From Mesorhizobium sp. (GTDB lineage Bacteria; Pseudomonadota; Alphaproteobacteria; Rhizobiales; Rhizobiaceae): 64,000 nucleotides of DNA. How positions within the stretch are numbered: the stretch's first letter is position 1; each line of letters begins with the position of its first letter. The stretch spans positions 310,001 to 374,000 of the forward strand of contig SUGL01000001.1 in the NCBI GenBank assembly GCA_004963905.1, written 5' to 3'. Position numbers and translations under genes: made by a program. Under the pieces are notes generated by a model that worked only from the letters and a program-made list of their open reading frames with translations, ran no database searches and was not told the origin of the DNA. This document shows positions 60,494 through 64,000 of the stretch, one piece after another.

Positions 60494-62512
60494 TTACTTC
60501 GCGGCCGGCGGGATGGTCAGCGTCGCGCCGAGCGGCAGACGGCGCGGCCTGTAGTCCTTGTTGGCCTCGGAGATCAGCTTCCATTTGGCGCCGTCGCCAT
60601 AATTTTTCTTGGCCAAATCCCAGTAGGTGTCGCCGGCGGCGATCACGTGACTGGTTTCTGGGCTGGTCGCGGCGCCAGCCTGGGCAGGCTTGGCCTCGGC
60701 AGGGGCTGGCGCGGCGGCTGGCGCCGCCGGCGCTGTCTCGGCCGGAACGGTCGGCGGCGTGCCGGCGATGTCGCCGGAATTGGACGGCAAGGCCGGCATT
60801 GCAGGCTCGGCGGTCGCCGGCGCTGTCTCGGCCGGCTTCGCGGGTTCGGCGGCCGGCGCCGTCGTCTCGGCAGGCTTTGCCGGCTCTGCTGCCGCTACCG
60901 TCGCTCCGACCTCGGTGATGCGGCCGTCGAGCTTCGGCGTGTAGGGCCGGTGCGCGCCGAGATAATCGGCCACCACCTGCTCCAGGCCCGGGCCGTAGTC
61001 ATAGGCGTCCGTGGCCTTCTCGGCGAAGACCTTGTAGCCGTCGCCGCCCTGGCGGACGTAGTTGTTGGTGGCGACGAGATATTGCTTGTCCGGATTGATC
61101 GGCGCCCAGGCGCCGTTCTCCATCACCTCGACCGATTTGACGCGGCCGGCATTGGGTGCGACCGACTTGTCGAAGGAGTATTTCAGCCCGGCCACCTGCG
61201 GGAAGCGGCCGGCACCGTCCTCGATCTGGCTGAGGCCGCTTTCCAGCCCTGCGACCAGGTCCTTGCCGGAGATCTTGAACGTCGCCAGCGTGTTCTGGAA
61301 CGGCAGGACGGTCAGCACCTCGCCCATGGTCACGGTGCCCTGGTCGATCGAGGCGCGCAGGCCGCCGCCGTTCGAGATGACGATCTCGACGCCCTGGCCC
61401 TTGACGCGATCGAGGACGGCGTCGGAGACGAGATTGCCCATTTCGCATTCGCGGGCGCGGCAATTCTCGCGGCTGCCGTCGATCGGCTTGGTGGTCTCGG
61501 CGACCTCCTTGTTCTTCAGCGCCTCGATCGGCGCGCCAAGCTCCTTGATGCGAGCAAGAACGGCTGGATCGGGTGTGATCGACTTGTCGAGGAAGATCGG
61601 GTCGCCGCTCGCTTCCTTGACGACGCCATTGTCGTCGAACACGACCTTGAACTCGCCGAGATATTTCGAATAGGACGCCGCCTGCACCACCGGCACCTTG
61701 TAGCCGTCGGGGTTGTCGACCATCGTCGGATAGGGGCCTGCCGCCTTGGGGTCGGTGTTGGACAGCAGCGTGTGGCTGTGGCCGCCAACCACCACGTCGA
61801 CACCCGGGATCTTGGCGATCACGTCGCGCTCGCGGTTGTAGCCGATATGGGTCACCGCGATGATCTTGTTGATGCCCTGCGCCTTCAGTTTCTCGACCTC
61901 GGCTGTGATCGACTTGACGTCGTCCGCGATGGCAATGTTCGGACCCGGCGAGGCAAGCTCCGGCGTGTCGTTGGTGACGGCGCCGACAATGCCGATCTTC
62001 TGGCCGCCGACCTCGACGACGATCGACGGCTTGATCTTACCGTTAGCGCCGGATTTGTCGTTGGGCACGACGTTGGCGCTGACGACCGGGAACTTCGCCT
62101 TGTCGAGGTAAGGCACCAGCGCGCTCTCGCCGTCGTCGAATTCATGGTTGCCGAGCGTCACAGCGTCGGGCTTGATCTGATTGAGAAATTCCTCCTCCGC
62201 GGCGCCCTTGTAGGTGATGTAGAACAGCGATCCCTGGAAGCTGTCGCCTGCATTGAGCAGCAACACGTTCTGACCCTCGAGCTTCTTGCGCTCCTGGGCG
62301 ATCGCGGTGACCAGCCGGCCGGCGCCGCCAATGCACTCGCCTTTGGTTTCCTCTTCGGCAGAACAGGTCGACTCGTATTTGTTGTTGCCTTCGATGCGGC
62401 TATGCCAGTCGTTGAAATGCAGGATGTTCAGCGTGTAGTCGGCAAAGGATGCTCCGGCCGACATGCCAAGCGTCGAGGCAGACAGAGCTAGAACGGCGGC
62501 AATCTTCTTCAT
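60494..62512 (-). CDS. Periplasmic 5'-nucleotidase with C-terminal LysM domain
   Basis: 672 residues. A Sec signal ends near residue 24 (ASFA-DYTL). The metallophosphatase domain has HFNDWHSR, NAGDSFQGS, TLGNHEFDD, THIGYN and GGHSHTLL, all metal-ligand motifs. The 5'-nucleotidase C-terminal domain (about 345-530) has SNGGGLRASI and NNYVRQGGDGYKVF. A Pro/Ala linker (about 540-625) with EPAKPAET repeats joins a LysM domain (about 628-668: GDTYWDLAKKNYGD). It should hydrolyse nucleotides in the periplasm while the LysM holds it on peptidoglycan. Confidence 0.93.
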   Translation of the reverse strand: MKKIAAVLALSASTLGMSAGASFADYTLNILHFNDWHSRIEGNNKYESTCSAEEETKGECIGGAGRLVTAIAQERKKLEGQNVLLLNAGDSFQGSLFYITYKGAAEEEFLNQIKPDAVTLGNHEFDDGESALVPYLDKAKFPVVSANVVPNDKSGANGKIKPSIVVEVGGQKIGIVGAVTNDTPELASPGPNIAIADDVKSITAEVEKLKAQGINKIIAVTHIGYNRERDVIAKIPGVDVVVGGHSHTLLSNTDPKAAGPYPTMVDNPDGYKVPVVQAASYSKYLGEFKVVFDDNGVVKEASGDPIFLDKSITPDPAVLARIKELGAPIEALKNKEVAETTKPIDGSRENCRARECEMGNLVSDAVLDRVKGQGVEIVISNGGGLRASIDQGTVTMGEVLTVLPFQNTLATFKISGKDLVAGLESGLSQIEDGAGRFPQVAGLKYSFDKSVAPNAGRVKSVEVMENGAWAPINPDKQYLVATNNYVRQGGDGYKVFAEKATDAYDYGPGLEQVVADYLGAHRPYTPKLDGRITEVGATVAAAEPAKPAETTAPAAEPAKPAETAPATAEPAMPALPSNSGDIAGTPPTVPAETAPAAPAAAPAPAEAKPAQAGAATSPETSHVIAAGDTYWDLAKKNYGDGAKWKLISEANKDYRPRRLPLGATLTIPPAAK

Positions 62513-62646
62513 CTTCGTCTCCCGGATAAGCTGACCTGAAGTGCTTAATGCCCTCGCTTGACTGGAAAATAACAGTCAGCTTCGCGTCATGTTCACATCG
62601 CGTTTTGGCCGATGCAAGCGGAAATCGGGAAGAGCTTTGCCGGCAC

Positions 62647-62673
62647 AAAAAAGAACGGCGGCTCACGCCGCCG
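62647..62673 (-). terminator. Intrinsic terminator of the Omp10-like gene
   Basis: A 7-bp stem CGGCGGC/GCCGCCG (62656-62662 with 62667-62673), loop of 4, followed on the minus strand by TTCTTTTTT. Confidence 0.88.
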
Positions 62674-62701
62674 ATCCTCAAGATCGATGTCTGCCTATGC
62701 T

Positions 62702-63073
62702 TCAGGCGCGGCGCGTCAGCACGAAATTCTGGCCGCTGGCGCTGGTGCAGTTGAGCTGGCTGGTCGAGACCATCAGGCAGTTGAAGCTGACCGGCGTCTG
62801 GCGGATCAGCGAGGTGCCGTGGATCTCGACCGAGGTCGGGCCGGTCATGGTGTAGCTGCCCTCGGACAGCTTCTGCCCGGTATCGGTCGCGACGGTGGTG
62901 AAGTTGCCGGCGGCGAAGGTCGACAGGCCGGTGCCCTTGGCATCGATCCAGTTGCCCTCGACGCCCTTGGGGGCCGCCGCGATCGGCTCGGAAGGTCCGG
63001 TGGTGGTGCAGGCGGCAGCGGCCAAAAGGCTTGCCGCCGCGCCCGCCGAAAGCAATTTGCGCGCAATGGTCAT
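62702..63073 (-). CDS. Omp10-like outer membrane lipoprotein
   Basis: 123 residues. The lipobox-like LLAAAAC places the lipidated Cys at residue 22, followed by a TTTGPSEP spacer. The mature domain (GVEGNWIDAKGTGLS, LSEGSYTMTGPTSVEIH, STSQLNCTSASGQNFVLTRR) closely resembles Brucella Omp10 and the Inh/AprI small beta-barrel fold, with two Cys likely disulfide-bonded. Outer-membrane lipoprotein; function unclear. ATG 63073 is used since the upstream sequence is a repeat. Confidence 0.85.
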   Translation of the reverse strand: MTIARKLLSAGAAASLLAAAACTTTGPSEPIAAAPKGVEGNWIDAKGTGLSTFAAGNFTTVATDTGQKLSEGSYTMTGPTSVEIHGTSLIRQTPVSFNCLMVSTSQLNCTSASGQNFVLTRRA

Positions 63074-63151
63074 TTGAAAAACCCTCTCCTCTCGCACCGG
63101 CCCGAAAATCGACCCGATTTTCGGAAAGCGCGATGCGTGCATCCAAAGTGC

Positions 63152-63195
63152 TAGAGCGTGCTGTGTGCGTCCGACTGGATGCACGTCGCTCTAGG
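63152..63195. repeat. Palindromic element before the Omp10-like gene
   Basis: CTAGAGCG (63152-63159) pairs with CGCTCTAG (63188-63195), with inner GTGCGTCC/GGATGCAC pairing. The preceding CCGAAAATCG/CGATTTTCGG region (63100-63125) is also partly symmetric. Same TAGAGC-ended class as the other elements. Confidence 0.7.
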
Positions 63196-63260
63196 CCGCA
63201 CCTTCTCAATCGCCTGATTTCCGGGCGATTGCAAGGTGGAGACGGCGGTAGGCCTGACCG

Positions 63261-64000
63261 CTATCGCACCAGGATGTTGCGGAACTGCCACGGGTCGTCC
63301 CTGTCCATGTCCTCGGGGAAAAGGCCGGGACGATTATCGAGCGGGGTCCAGTCGGTGTAGTAGCCCCTGACCGGCCCGAGATAGGGCATCTGCACTTCCA
63401 GGCAGCGCCTGAAATCCATCTCGTCGGCCTCGACGATGCCGGCCATCGGATTTTCAAGCGCCCAGACCATGCCGGCCAGCACCGCCGACGTGACCTGCAA
63501 GCCGGTGGCGTTCTGGTACGGCGCCAGCTTGCGCGCCTCGGCCAGCGACAGCTGCGAGCCGTACCAGTAGGCGTTCTTGTCGTGGCCGTAGAGCATCACG
63601 CCGAGCTCGTCGACGCCGTCGACCAGCTCGTTCTCGTCGAGCACATGATGGACAGGCTGCGCCTTGCCGGCGGCGCCGAACATCTCGTGCAGCGACAGGA
63701 CCGCGTCATTGCAGGGATGGTAGGCATAATGGCAGGTCGGGCGGTAGTTCACCTTGCCCTTCTTGCCGCGGACGGTGAAGAAATCGGCGATCGAAATCGC
63801 CTCGTTATGCGTCACCAGGAAACCGTATTGCGGGCCGGGGGTCGGGCACCAGCTGCGCACGCGCGTGTTGGCGCCGGGCTGCTCCAGATAGATCGCCGCC
63901 TGCGAGCCATGCCTGTGCTTCTTGCCGTTCTTCGGCATCCAGGTTTCATGCGTGCCCCAGCCGAGTTCGGCCGGCTGCAGGCCTTCCGAGATGAAGCCCT
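63261..64000 (-). CDS. hss: Homospermidine synthase, N-terminus beyond the window
   Basis: The minus-strand frame is open from the right edge; about 246 C-terminal residues are visible (full family length is about 480). FLVTHNEAISIADFFTVRGKKG, YRPTCHYAYHPCNDAVLSLHE and ATGLQVTSAVLAGM are typical of bacterial homospermidine synthases, which make sym-homospermidine from putrescine and NAD. Homospermidine is a major polyamine of rhizobia. Confidence 0.93.
   Translation of the reverse strand, partial: GFISEGLQPAELGWGTHETWMPKNGKKHRHGSQAAIYLEQPGANTRVRSWCPTPGPQYGFLVTHNEAISIADFFTVRGKKGKVNYRPTCHYAYHPCNDAVLSLHEMFGAAGKAQPVHHVLDENELVDGVDELGVMLYGHDKNAYWYGSQLSLAEARKLAPYQNATGLQVTSAVLAGMVWALENPMAGIVEADEMDFRRCLEVQMPYLGPVRGYYTDWTPLDNRPGLFPEDMDRDDPWQFRNILVR

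Noticed and set aside
60700..60910. Tandem DNA repeat or CRISPR-like array
   Set aside because: The repetition is the Pro/Ala/Glu codon pattern of the protein linker, irregular in spacing and without spacers.
60392..62491. 699-codon open frame on the plus strand
   Set aside because: Antisense to the 5'-nucleotidase gene, which has all catalytic motifs; the plus-strand translation has no recognisable domain.

Overview
The window is GC-rich, gene-dense chromosomal DNA of a rhizobium-type alphaproteobacterium, most likely Mesorhizobium or a close Phyllobacteriaceae relative. Supporting signs are an Omp10-like lipoprotein, CpdR, homospermidine synthase, an alpha-r8/MmgR-type small RNA, a ROSE-type RNA thermometer before an hsp20 gene, and many short palindromic intergenic elements typical of rhizobia. 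I see no rRNA, CRISPR array, phage or insertion sequence. There is one tRNA (Val, anticodon GAC). All family assignments come from reading motifs; no database search was run.

Left part (1-13430). After a truncated HlyD/RND adaptor come a divergent RpiR regulator and an operon: N-formylglutamate amidohydrolase family protein, APC amine/amino-acid permease, glutamine-synthetase-like ligase, aldehyde dehydrogenase, iron alcohol dehydrogenase. The set looks like a gamma-glutamylation route for an amine or amino-alcohol. A small toxin-antitoxin pair (5740-6629) sits inside it: a VapC PIN toxin and an unusual antitoxin joining a DUF7662-like domain to a VapB-like toxin-binding tail. A four-gene ABC importer (binding protein, two permeases, ATPase) follows.

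13431-18345 holds a CPA1 Na+/H+ antiporter, an EEP-family hydrolase, an EamA exporter and a convergent MFS transporter, separated by palindromic elements.

18535-33429 is a single minus-strand run of 13 genes: LacI regulator, Gfo/Idh dehydrogenase, CoA-transferase, enoyl-CoA hydratase, aldehyde dehydrogenase, complete sugar ABC importer, two GMC oxidoreductases, an SDR and a Dabb protein. A DUF993 aldolase-like gene is divergent. Two near-identical TGGAACGTTCCA operators, one on each divergent promoter, tie the locus into one regulon. This is the best candidate here for an undescribed catabolic system; the substrate is unknown.

34888-44001 is mixed. It contains a 755-residue protein joining a glycosyltransferase-like domain to an alginate-lyase-like domain, tRNA-Val, cpdR with a second formylglutamate amidohydrolase, an MmgR-like sRNA, a HisN/SuhB-type phosphatase, a hydroxylaminobenzene-mutase-like membrane protein, an alpha/beta hydrolase, Hsp20 with its thermometer, and threonine aldolase.

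44498-64000 is mostly housekeeping: gltB-gltD (glutamate synthase), a DUF459 SGNH-fold protein lacking the usual catalytic residues, a lytic transglycosylase, galU, a beta-barrel outer membrane protein, a KdsD/KpsF-type sugar phosphate isomerase, an NfeD-SPFH pair, hemH, a LysM-tailed 5'-nucleotidase, the Omp10-like lipoprotein, and the C-terminal part of homospermidine synthase running off the window.
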